DNA of 64,000 nucleotides from the NCBI RefSeq assembly GCF_964355755.1, contig NC_092680.1, forward strand, positions 7,913,001-7,977,000. The letters are read 5' to 3'. Source of the stretch: Antedon mediterranea. Lineage: Eukaryota > Echinodermata > Crinoidea > Comatulida > Antedonidae. Under the pieces are notes generated by a model that saw only the letters and a program-made list of their open reading frames with translations, was not told the origin of the DNA and did no database searches. Both the position numbers and the translations under genes were made by a program. Below, in pieces: positions 36,459-48,700 of this stretch. Each line of letters begins with the position of its first letter. The stretch's first letter is position 1.

Positions 36459-37439
36459 CATAAGAAGTACCAGTGATTTCATAATACACGATTCACAGTT
36501 ACAGATATATCTTACAAAATGTAAATTATTTTTACTTCGCTACGAACGTGTGAAATCGTTTCCGGAAAGCTTGTTCAGTTCCACGGAACGGAAGACGACG
36601 TCGTTCAATTCTGTATATAATTTTCCATTATTTAACAACCTGGCACCGTCTTTCGTTTAAATGAAGCTTTACATTGAGATAAATCTAGCTTGGAACAAGT
36701 CGGTAATATGTTCGGAGTTCATCTGGCTCATGTGCATTTTAAAGAACCTATTACATCTTTCGAGATGAGTAGGGGTTACCTCTGTGTACTAGTACATCAT
36801 AGCCACTGATCATAACTGCACCCTCTGGGAGACCAGTATAAATAAATAATAACAAACAAACGAAGCCTGTGTAAAGATCACATTGATGTGACATCTGCGC
36901 ATGCGTGTGTATTATTGTTGTAATAATTACACGGCGATTACATTAAACTGTGACAAACTTTCGTGTGAAAGCGTTCTAACCCTGTGAGATTATCACATAT
37001 TCCAGAGATATATCAATCTATAACTATTTGGTACATCTTGTTACATTAGTGTTGTTCGTGTGGTGTGACAACTCCAAAATTAATGTTATTATAGGTCAGA
37101 ATTTCTTTGTTTTGCCTCTGTAATTATACTTTATATTTATACAATATCAGTGCAATTAATAATAATTTAATTGTGTAATGAATATTGATTACCTTATTAT
37201 AATAGTATACTTTAAAATATACGTTGATTTTTGCATGCAACTCAATATCATTTCATGATATTGTGCCATAAAATATAACTGTATACATCGTGTAAGGTGG
37301 CTACAAAATTTAACCAACTATTTTGTATTTGCGTCTTTAATTTTGATAGTGAAATTTAATCTCAAAAAGGTGTTAAACATCATGTTTAATATTCTAATAA
37401 GTGATTTAATAATGTAATGGGTTTGATTGGTATGTTTTA
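36459..37439. other. ANKDD1 3' flank
   Basis: No gene is seen. It holds the 3' UTR of the preceding gene and a SINE at 36660-36850. The open frame at 36418-36660 is the last exon read out of frame plus UTR. Confidence 0.5.
36660..36850 (+). mobile_element. SINE 3' body with (ATAA)n tail
   Basis: Contains acatctttcgagatgagtag and ctctgtgtactagtacatca, similar to the body of the 28805 SINE, and ends ccagtataaataaataataa, a typical short A-rich retro tail. The tRNA-like head is missing or unrecognisable, so the copy is 5'-truncated. Confidence 0.55.
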
Positions 37440-37985
37440 AGAATTGAGAGAGAATATTGATCGATTGATTACTGCCTCTCCGCTGAAAAGTCTGCCGACA
37501 TTTCCGCTTGGGCTGCTTCGTAAATCTCTTACCAGTTTCTTCCAATCGGATCTTTCATTGGCTAGTTCTTTAAGTTGTTTGATTTCTTTCTTGGTTTTCA
37601 ATTGTCCAGGATAATTGATGTTTGTGTTCTGCTTATAAAGGGTGAGTAGGTCGTTTCTGAGAGTTATTTGTAGGGTGGTTCTCGGTCTTCCTCAAAATTT
37701 TATATTGTGTAGTGTTGCTGAAATAATAGCTTGTTGCTGTGGTGACCCAATAGTCTCCATCTTGCCTCGACTATTTCTAACGAAATTGGTTTCGTTCCTG
37801 TCCTTCTGTATCAATTTATGTTCGATATCCTGTCTGGGAACCTGATACCTATGATTTTGCGAAGTTGCTGTCTGTGAAATGTGTCAAGTTTATGTGCTTC
37901 TTCTTTTGTGAGTCCCCATGTTTCAGAATCGTAGAGTAATATTATTTTAACTAGTGAGTTGTACAGCTTGATGCGTATTGAGAAT
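37440..37985 (-). mobile_element. LINE remnant, C-terminal part of ORF2
   Basis: The minus strand reads, with at least two stop codons, the post-RT C-terminal region typical of many animal LINEs: KLYNSLVKIILLYDSETWGL, then EAHKLDTFHRQQLRKIIGI, RFPDRIS, YRRTGTKPISLEIVEARWRL and LLGH, then RPRTTLQITL and ERSDWKKLVRDLRSS, to a stop near 37440. RT itself is absent, so the copy is 5'-truncated and dead. The same C-terminal motif series occurs in the plus-strand fragment at 43836-44872, so the two belong to related families. Confidence 0.8.
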
Positions 37986-38177
37986 ATATCGTATGATATT
38001 ATTATCTAAGTTAATATGTGCAGTAGCTTGTTTTTTATGCATGATATGAATTTTAATCAACAACATTTGTTTTTCTTACATTTTAGAATACTGTACATAA
38101 TACATCATAGTATGCTGTTTAAAGGAATTATATAATGTGGTATGCACATGTTACAAACTGCTTAATATAGCACTATC

Positions 38178-41100
38178 ATTGCTTAATAATTGAATTTTAA
38201 AAAGTGCGTATTCCGACCATTTTTCGTTTGGGATCTGCGCATGTCAATTATGCTATAGTAACAAGTTTTATCGAAAAATAAAAAGGTCGAAATTTGGTCA
38301 TTTTTTGACATAAAATGGTTACTATAGCATAATAAACATGCGCAGAGTCGAATTGGGATCTCAATTATGCTATAGTAACCAGTTTTATCGAAAAATAAAA
38401 AGGTCGGAATTTGGTCATTTTTTGAAAAAATCCCTGTACTATTATAGTACAGGAAAATTTTCGAAAAAATGCCATTTATCGACCCTTTTATTTTTTGACA
38501 TAAATGGTTACTATAGCATAATAAACATGCGCAGAGTTGAATATTGGGATCTGCGCATCTCAATTATGCTATAGTAACCAGTTTTATCGGAAAATAAAAA
38601 GGTTGGAATTTGGTCATTTTTTGAAAAATCCCTGTACTATAGTACAGGGAAATTTTCGACGAAAGCCATTTATCGACCCTTTCATTTTTTGACATAAATG
38701 GTTACTATAGCATAATAAACATGCGCAGAGTCGAATAGTGGGATCTGCGCATGTCAATTATGCTATTTAGTAACCAGTTTTATCGAAAAATAAAAAGGTT
38801 GAAATTTGGTCATTTTTTGGACATAAAATGGTTACTATAGCATAATAAACATGCACAGAGTCGAATAATTGGTTCTGCACATGTCAATTATGCTATAGTA
38901 TCAAGTTTTATCGAAAAATAAAAAGGTTGAAATTTGGTCATTTTTTTGACATAAAATGGTTACTATAGCATAATAAACATGCGCAGAGTCGAATATTAGG
39001 ATCTGCGCATGTCAATTATGCTATAGCAACCAGTTTTATCGAAAAATAAAAAGGTCGGAATTTGGTCATTTTTTTAAAAATCCCTGTACTATTATAGTAC
39101 AGGAAAATTTTCGAAAAAATGCCATTTATCGACCCTTTTATTTTTTAACATAAATGGTTACTATAGCATAATAAACATGCACAGAGTCGAATATTGGGAT
39201 CTGCGCATGTCAATTATGCTATAGTAACCAGTTTTATCGAAAAATAAAAAGGTCGGAATTTGGTCATTTTTTAAAAAATCCCTGTACTATAGTACAGGGA
39301 AATTTTCGAAGAAAGCCATTTATAGACCCTTTCATTTTTTGACATAAATGGTTACTATAGCATAATAAACATGCGCAGAGTCGAATAGTGGGATCTGCGC
39401 ATGTCAATTATGCTATTTAGTAACCAGTTTTATCGAAAAATAAAAAGGTCGGAATTTGTTCATTTTTTGAAAAAATCCCTGTACTATAGTACAGGGAAAT
39501 TTTCGAAAAATTGCCATTTTTCGATCCTTTTATTTTTTAACATAAATGGTTACAGTTTTATCGAAAAATAAAAAGGTTGAAATTTGGCAATTTTTTGGAA
39601 AAATCCATGTACTATAGTAAAGGGAAAATTTTCGAAAAAGGGCAATATTTCGACCCTTTTATTTTTTTGACATAAATGGTTACTATAGCATAATAAACAT
39701 GCGCAGAGTCGATTATTGGGATCTGCGCATGTCAATTATGCTATAGTAACCAGTTTTATCGAAAAATAAAAAGGTTGAAATTTGGTCATTTTTTGACATA
39801 AAATGGTTACTATAGCATAATAAACATGCACAGAGTCGAATATGGGGATCTGCGCATGTTAATTATGATATAGTAACCATTTTAATCGAAAAATAAAAAG
39901 GTCGGAATTTGGTCATTTTTTGAAAAAATCCATGTACTATAGTAAAGGGAAAATTTTCGAAAAAGGGCAATATTTCGACCCTTTTATTTTTTGACATAAA
40001 TGGTTACTATAGCATAATAAACATGCGCAGAGTCGATTATTGGGATCTGCGCATGTCAATTATGCTATAGTAACCAGTTTTATCGAAAAATAAAAAGGTT
40101 GAAATTTGGTCATTTTTTGACATAAAATGGTTACTATAGCATAATAAACATGCACAGAGTCGAATATGGGGATCTGCGCATGTTAATTATGATATAGTAA
40201 CCATTTTAATCGAAAAATAAAAAGGTCGGAATTTGGTCATTTTTTGAAAAAATCCCTGTACTATAATAGGACAATTTTCGAAAAATTGCCATTTTTCGAC
40301 CCTTTTATTTTTTGACATATATGGTTACTATAGCATAATAAACATGCGCAGAGTCGATTATTGGGATGTGCGCATGTCAATTATGCTATAGTAACCAGTT
40401 TTATCGAAAAATAAAAAGGTTAAAATTTGGTCATTTTTTGACATAAAATGGTTACTATAGCATAATAAACATGCACAGAGTCGAATATTGGGATCTGCGC
40501 ATGTTAATTATGATATAGTAACCATTTTAATCGAAAAATAAAAAGGTCGGAATTTGGCAATGTTTTGAAAAAATCCATGTACTATAGTAAAGGGAAATTT
40601 CGAAAAAAGGCAATATTTCGACCCTTTTATTTTTTTGACATAAATGGTTACCATAGCATAATCAACGTGCGCAAAGTCAAATATTGGGATCTGCGCATCT
40701 CAATTATGCTATAGTAACCAGTTTTATCGGAAAATAAAAAGGTTGGAATTTGGTCATTTTTTGAAAAAATCCCTGTACTATAGGCCTAATAGGACAATTT
40801 TCGAAAAATTGCCATTTTTCGACCCTTTTTATTTTTTGACATAAATGGTTACTATAGCATAATAAACATGCGCAGAGTCGATTATTGGGATCTGCGCATC
40901 TCAATTATGCTATAGTAACCAGTTTTATCGAAAAATAAAAAGGTTGAAATTTGGTCATTTTTTGACATAAAATGGTTACTATAGCATAATAACCATGCAC
41001 AGAGTCGAATATTGGGATCGGAAGTTGGTCATTTTTTGAAAAAATCCCTGTACAATAATAGGACAATTTTCGAAAAATTGCCATTTTTCGACCCTTTTAT

Positions 41101-43835
41101 TTTTTGACATCTATGGTTACTATAGCATAATAAACATGCGCAGAGTCGATTATTGGGATGTGCGCATGTCAATTATGCTATAGTAACCAGTTTTATCGAA
41201 AAATAAAAAGGTTGAAATTTGGTCATTTTTTGACATAAAATGGTTGCTATAGCATAATAAACATGCACAGAGTCGAATATTGGGATCTGCGCATGTTAAT
41301 TATGATATAGTAACCATTTTAATCGAAAAATAAAAAGGTCGGAATTTGGCAATGTTTTGAAAAAATCCATGTACTATAGTAAAGGGAAATTTCGAAAAAA
41401 GGCAATATTTCGACCCTTTTATTTTTTTGACATAAATGGTTACCATAGCATAATCAACATGCGCAGAGTCGAATATTGGGATCTGCGCATCTCAATTATG
41501 CTATAGTAACCAGTTTTATCGGAAAATAAAAAGGTTTGAATTTGGTCATTTTTTGAAAAAATCCCTGTACTATAGGCCTAATAGGACAATTTTCGAAAAA
41601 TTGCCATTTTTCGACCCTTTTTATTTTTTGACATAAATAATAAACATGCGCAGAGTCGATTATTGGGATCTGCGCATGTCAATTATGCTATAGTAACCAG
41701 TTTTATCGAAAAATAAAAAGGTTGAAATTTGGTCATTTTTTGACATAAAATGGTTACTATAGCATAATAACCATGCACAGAGTCGAATATTGGGATCTGC
41801 GCATGTTAATTATGATATAGTAACCATTTTAATCGAAAAATAAAAAGGTCGAAATTTGGCAATTTTTTTGAAAAAATCCATGTACTATAGTAAAGGGAAA
41901 TTTTCGAAAAAAGGCAATATTTCGACCCTTTTATTTTTTTGACATAAATGGTTACCATAGCATAATCAACATGCGCAGAGTCGATTATTGGGATCTGCGC
42001 ATTTCAATTATGCTATAGTAACCAGTTTTATCGAAAAATAAAAAGGTTGAAATTTGGTCATTTTTTGACATAAAATGGTTACTATAGTATTACTATTACA
42101 GGGTAATTTTCGAAAAAAAGGCAATTTTTCAACCATTTTATTTTTTGACATAAATGGTTACTATAGCATAATAAACATGCGCAGAGTCGAATATTGGGAT
42201 CTGCGCATCTCAATTATGCTATAGTAACCTGTACAGGAAAATTTTGGAAAAAAAGGTCATTTACAACCCTTTTTATTTTTTGACATAAATGGTTACTATA
42301 GCATAATACACATGCGCAGAGTCAAATAAGGTCGGAATTTGGTCATTTTTTGAAAAAATTCCTGTACTATAGTACAGAGAAATTTTCGAAAAATTTCCAT
42401 TTTTCGATCATTTTATTTTTTTATCGAAAAATAAAAAGGTTGAAATTTGGTCATTTTTTGACATAAAATGGTTACTATAGCATAATAAACATGCACAGAG
42501 TCGAATATTGGGATCTGCGCATGTTAATTATGATATAGTAACCATTTTAATCGAAAAATAAAAAGGTCGGAATTTGGCAATGTTTTGAAAAAATCCATGT
42601 ACTATAGTAAATGGAAATTTCGAAAAAAGGCAATATTTCGACCCTTTTATTTTTTTGACATAAATGGTTACCATAGCATAATCAACATGCGCAGAGTCGA
42701 ATATTGGGATCTGCGCATCTCAATTATGCTATAGTAACCAGTTTTATCGGAAAATAAAAAGGTTGGAATTTGGTCATTTTTTGAAAAAATCCCTGTACTA
42801 TAGGCCTAATAGGAAAATTTTCGAAAAATTGCCATTTTTCGACCCTTTTTATTTTTTGACATAAATGGTTACTATAGCATAATAAACATGCGCAGAGTCG
42901 ATTATTGGGATCTGCGCATGTCAATTATGCTATAGTAACCAGTTTTATCGAAAAACAAAAAGGTTGAAATTTGGTCATTTTTTGACATAAAATGGTTACT
43001 ATAGTATTACTATTACAGGGTAATTTTCGAAAAAAAGGCAATTTTTCAACCATTTTATTTTTTGACATAAATGGTTACTATAGCATAATAAACATGCGCA
43101 GAGTCGAATATTGGGATCTGCGCATCTCAATTATGCTATAGTAACCTGTACAGGAAAATTTTGGGAAAAAAGGTCATTTACAACCCTTTATATTTTTTGA
43201 CATAAATGGTTACTATAGCATAATACACATGCGCAGAGTCAAATAAGGTCGGAATTTGGTCATTTTTTGAAAAAATCCCTGTACTATAGTACAGAGAAAT
43301 TTTTGAAAAATTTCAATTTTTCGATCATTTTATTTTTTTATCGAAAAATAAAAAGGTTGAAATGTGATCATTTTTTAGATAAAATGGTTACTATAGCATA
43401 ATAAACATGCGCAGAGTCAAATATTGGGATCTGCGTATGTCAATTATGCTATAGTAACCAGTTTTATCGAAAAATAAAAAGGTCGGAAGTTGGTCATTTT
43501 TTGAAAAAATCCCTGTACTATTAGTACAGGGAAATTTTCGAAAAAATTGCCATTTTTCGATCCTTTTATTTTTTGACATAAATGGTTACTATAGCATAAT
43601 AAACATACGCAGAGTCGAATATTGGGATCTGCGCATTTCAATTATGCTTTAGTAACAAGTTTTATCGAAAAATAAAAAGGTTGAAATTTGGTCATTTTTT
43701 GACATAAAATGTTTACTATAGCATAATAAAAATGCGCAGAGTCGAATAATTGGTTCTGCACAAGTCAATTATGCTATAGTAACAAGTTTTATAGAAAAAG
43801 GTCGAAAGTTGGCAATTTTATGAAAAAAAATCCCT
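38178..43835. repeat. satellite array of palindromic monomers (left block, about 5.7 kb)
   Basis: About 30 tandem monomers. A long monomer (about 200 bp) runs tgcgcatgtcaattatgcta, tagtaaccagttttatcgaa, aaataaaaaggtcggaattt, a centre ccctgtactatagtacaggg, then the reverse complement of the arms, ending ggttactatagcataataaa and catgcgca. Each monomer is therefore a full-length hairpin with a nested perfect palindrome at its tip. A short monomer (about 130 bp) lacks the tip. Monomers are joined by gagtcgaatattgggatc. Higher-order periods are visible: about 792 bp (taggcctaat at 40781 and 41573) and 917 bp (42081 to 42998; 42321 to 43238). All open frames in this block are read-through artefacts. 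Confidence 0.95.
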
Positions 43836-44872
43836 GTACTATAGTGTTATTCACAATAGTGTTACTAATGTATATGATCAAGGCTTTCGATTCGGTGAAC
43901 AGGGGGAAACTATTAACAGATCTCAAGAAGGTCTTGAATGATGACGAACTACACATGGTCTCACTTCTACTAAAAGACGTCAAACTGAGTGTACGATGTG
44001 GTAGTACAATAGGCGAATCTTTTACAACCAACATCGGTCCAGTGCTCTTCACTCTTTATCTTGCTAGAGCACTGGAACACGATGATGAAAATCAACAACT
44101 ACCACAATCATTATTAATAATGGATCAACAATTATGCAGACGACATCTGATGGGTGTCAAATTCAAAAACGCAAGTCGAAGAAGTTAAGAAGACCATACC
44201 TAAGAAACTAGAAAGCAGAAACCTAATCATAAACAACACTAAAACAGAAGAATATATAATCAAACGAAAGGGAGATGAATCATGGAAAAAATGTAAATAT
44301 CTAGGATCGCTAATTGACACAGATAACGATATGAAACGCCGAAAACAACTCGCAATATCAGCCTTCAACAACTACAAAGAAATTCTAACAAGCAAAAACT
44401 TATCACTAGAAGTAAGAATGAGACTATTCAATGTATACGTCAGAAGCATATTCATGTACAACTCAGAATTATAACCAATAACCAAAAAACAAGAGGACGA
44501 AATTGACTGTTTCCATGGGAAATTATTAAGAACAATTATAAAAATTAAGTGGGCGTACACAATCAGATATATAGAACTATATAGCAGAACGAAAGAACTA
44601 AAATGGTCAAATATAATAAGGAAAAGAAAATACAAATGGACCGAACATTATGGTAAGGCTTCCAATGGACACTCCAGCCAAATTAGCGTTGACAGAATCA
44701 ATTCGAAAAGTTAAAAGACCAAAAACTACCTAGATAGGAAACATAAATAAAGAACTCAAAAAAGCAAATCGATCGCAAAATTAATGACAGACCATCAGAC
44801 CACCGAAAGAGAGTCATGGAAACGATTAGCGTACGCAATGTCTACCCAAGACGAATAGCATAACGGATGATG
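43836..44872 (+). mobile_element. LINE fragment (RT to C-terminus) inserted in the satellite
   Basis: The frame starts in RT (KAFDSVNRGKLLTDLKKVL, VKLSVRCGSTIGESFTTNIG). It lacks the following PQGD-type block, so that NIG runs straight into PVLFTLYLARALEHD. It shifts frame at about 44125, where the YADD catalytic motif is read (tatgcagacgac), and goes on through VKKTIPKKLESRNLIINNTK, KCKYLGSLIDTD, VRMRLFNVYVRSIFMYNSEL and DCFHGKLLRTIIKIKWAYTI. It ends in a short gatgatgatg tail at 44862-44873, which marks the 3' end. Satellite sequence resumes at once on both sides, so this is a 5'-truncated insertion into the array. The missing RT block and the frameshift make it inactive. Confidence 0.88.
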
Positions 44873-45425
44873 ATGTACAGGTAAATTTTCGAAAAAATAA
44901 TAAGGTCGAAATTTTGCCATTTTTCGACCCTTTTATTATTTGGCATAAATGGTTACTATAGCATAATGAATATGCGCAGAGTCGAATATTGGGTTCTGCA
45001 CATGTAAATTATGCTATAGCAACCAGTTTTATCGAAAAATAAAAAGGTCGAAAATTGGCAATTTTAGAAAATTTCCCTGTGCTAATAATACAGGGATTTT
45101 TTTTCGAAAAATGACCAAAATACGCATTATTGCATAATAATTGAATTTTGAAAAGTGCGTATTTTGACACGGAAATTATCGAAAAATAACCAAAATAGAT
45201 TGTTACAATATCATAATTGACATGCGCAGAATCATAAAATGTGTTATGCGAATGTTAATTATGATATGTCGACCATTTTTGTCGAACAATTGCCAATTTT
45301 GAAAAATATCCCTGTACTATATAGTACATGGATTTTTCCGAAAAAATTGCCTTTTATTTTTTTTTAACAGAACTGGTTACTATATCATAATTGACATGCG
45401 CGCGTAGAATCATAAATGTGTTCTG
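44873..45425. repeat. satellite array, right block and diverged edge
   Basis: Continues the monomers of the left block (gtaaattttcgaaaaaataa, ggttactatagcataatgaa, atgcgcagagtcgaatattg). It then passes at 45123 into a diverged version carrying ttgcataataattgaatttt plus gaaaagtgcgtatttt. That last word also marks the left edge of the array at 38178-38210, in the same orientation. Confidence 0.9.
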
Positions 45426-45792
45426 AAAGTTTTATATATTATTTAAATATAAATGATAATTGCAAGCATATATAAAGCAAACAAGTACGGTATAGAGCTT
45501 AACCATTTGATAGTAGTATCAATATTATCTTTCAAATAGTGATTGCATCGATGATTAAACTTACCCAAACATTCACTTATGTAATTATCAGCCATTACTG
45601 ATAATTAGGCTACGCAGTTTATTATGATTACTATTTTGTACAATCATCTACCTTTGTAAGGGCAAAGTCTTTCTTAAACACCCTATTTATTTTTAAATAA
45701 TTGCTGTATATATTAGGACAGATTACACTGTACCGTAAGGTGGTCTGTACGATTCTCTTCAACAAAAAACGCTATTGAATATTATACTGATC

Positions 45793-48700
45793 ATGGACGC
45801 AGTTGCAACTTGGCTACGTGTATTATTTTTCATTGTTTTCTACCTTATATGCCCAGGTCTTTGTGGAGGTTAGTGTGCTTTGAATGTTTTTTCTATTTCT
45901 CTGACAAATCCCTTCGAATGTTAGCCCGTGAATTTTGAAAAGAAGCTGCTCTTCTATAAGGGTCTGAAAAAAATTAATATCCATATTGCAATTTAAAATT
46001 ATTGAATAACATGTCTGAATTATTTTAATTTGATTTTTTTTTCATATTAAATATTTTACTACAGTTGGTGATTGTGATTTTGAAGACGACCTGTGTGGTT
46101 GGACCAACTCATTTAATGACAATTTTGATTGGGGTCGACGACGTTTTCCGACCAGAACCCCACTTACTGGTCCAACAAGTGACCACACGTCTGGAAGTAA
46201 GTAAACTTACTGCATGTTAAACACTGTTATTTACTTTTACTACCTACTTACAAAACTGTGTAAGAGAGAATATGTACCAGTCTTTACTTTGTACCGCCTG
46301 GTTCTATTATGGCAGAAGAATACCAATATGGCCGTGCCATCCGACCTATAGTTAAATAAATGAATATACATTTTTCTTTTCTTCCAATTTTAACAAAATA
46401 TAATACACTTATGCTCACTTTATTTCGAAAATACGTTATATCTCAACTATGGATGGGAACAAACACAATTCATTACTGTATGTTCCCCTATCAAGCATTA
46501 TCTATAGTATTACTGTTATAATCATAGAATGTTGCATTATCTTGTCTGTAATGTATTTACTTAGACATGATATCTGCTCTTTATTTATTTAATCTTATTT
46601 TAGGTGGACAGTTTGTTTACATGGAAGGAAATAATGCACGGAATGGTAGTTCTGCAAAGTTAGTCAGTCCACTTCTTTACCCATCCTCTTCCAGTTTGAA
46701 ATTGAATATCCTGTATTTTTGGTACAGCATGTGGGACTTACTAGGCGGTAATATGGGAACACTTAATGTGTGGATGATGCATGATGAAAGACTAGGGAAT
46801 GAACCTATATGGAGTCGCAACGGCCCACAGACAAAACGCTCCGAGTGGCGAGAAGTTGAACTTGTTTTGCATTCGGCGTCTCCTTTCCAGGTACTATTAT
46901 ATATTATTTACGAATTAGAGTTAAATGTGGAAAATCATGGGGTCATTCTAAAACTCAATTAAAGATTCAACCAGACAATATTAACACTAATCATTCGTAA
47001 ATAATAATGTATCATTTTGTTACTTCTCTCCTAAATTAATAAACCCGTGTAGTGTACCCGGACAAATATCTGATTATATCTGAAATAACTTTGGAATTAT
47101 ACGGGCAAAATAACTCCAGATTAACTTCGCATTTGAATGGCAGTGTAAAAAGTGTATTATACACAATGTGCGCTGTATTATTTCATAACGTTCTAAAATA
47201 GTTTAAAACATTTATTTATCAGTTTGAGTAATATTATTCAACTTGTTTATATTTGTAACCACTAGATTGTATTTGAGGGCGTAATTGGAAATGGAGACAG
47301 GTCTGATATTGGGATTGATGACATTGAATTGATAACAAGTGGTAAGTAAAGACTCATATTGAAGGGATATCTCCTGAATAAGGAATTGTCCGTACATGTC
47401 CACGTGTTAAGTGTCCCCTTAGTAGTAAGAGTAGAGTAATCTATATGCACAGTACGACGAGCCCCGACGAAAGGTCTTGACTCGTTTAATTCCGACGAGA
47501 CGACTCGTCTTGAGATACCGTTGGGCGTAGTTTTTAGGTCATCGCAAGGACTTTAAACATGTCAACTTTTTTTCCGACGAGACTACTCGTCCGGCCTCGT
47601 CGTACGACGCTGTCTTAGTTGGCCATTAATGACAACAATTATAAAGGCTGGGATTATTACAAGGCCTATTAAATGACAACAGAAGACTACAAGCCTACCA
47701 GCTTAGCCAGCTACCACCTTCACTCTGAAAGACTTACTCCTAGACGTAGAGGTGTATTGTAGGATATCTTGTGTTTGTTTGTCCTGTGAAACGGATTATC
47801 ATCTCCAGTAACAATCACTCATTGGTTGCCTGTTTGTAAATAAAACCCCGTACAATATGAATATGTTATATATTGTATTATTTGTAATATAGATATACCT
47901 AAAACGTGTGATTTTGAAGGAGGAAATTTGGGTCCATTTTGCGGTTTTTATCAAGACGATCAAGATGATTTTGATTGGTCACTACAAAGTGGTGAAACTC
48001 CTACACTTGATACTGGTCCTCTTTCTGATTTCACTTTCCAAAACAAATCTGGTAAAGGTAAGTTATGTATAATATATGATTTCATCAACAACAAAAATAC
48101 AGTTTAATAATGATAGTTATTATAGGAAAATATTATTTTCAGTTTGATTGATTCTGACCGCTGCGACAAAATGTATTTTAAGAATTATTATGGTGACCAT
48201 AAAGTAGTATAGGTATAACTGAGTTTAGAAATGTGGGTTCGGAAGCTTGAGGATGACGCTATTCAAAAGCAAGAGAAGTAATTGTATTCTTTAATCAGTC
48301 ATGTTAAATCATGGTCGAAATCTATGACGATGGCATGTATTTTGTTTCTAGGACATTACATTTTTATTGAAACAACAAGACCAGACGACGAAAAATCAGC
48401 CCGTCTCATCGGGCTACCTTACTTTAAAGAACCAGATAGCCGTTGTACTTTAGACTTTAAATACCATACGTTTGGGGCTAATATTGGCGAACTAAACATT
48501 TACGTACAGAATAAGAAATTGTGGTCATCGAAACAAAATGGAAGTGTTGCCGACCGATGGCAAGATGGTAGCATCGATCTAAGAAACATCTTTGGATATT
48601 ACCAGGTAAATAGTATTACATTTTACACACACAATATGTAAAAACTGTCATCTATATTTTTGTTATTTGCATGTCTGCCGATTCTCCTCTAGTATGATGG

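Noticed and set aside
38183-43641. Family of similar open frames (RLCACLLCYSNHLCQKIKR...) on the minus strand and one on the plus strand
   Set aside because: They are translations of satellite monomers; they recur with the monomer period, start and stop at the same satellite words and show no domain.
38178-45425. CRISPR-like or other direct repeat-spacer array
   Set aside because: There are no unique spacers; monomers are inverted-repeat satellite units in a eukaryotic genome.
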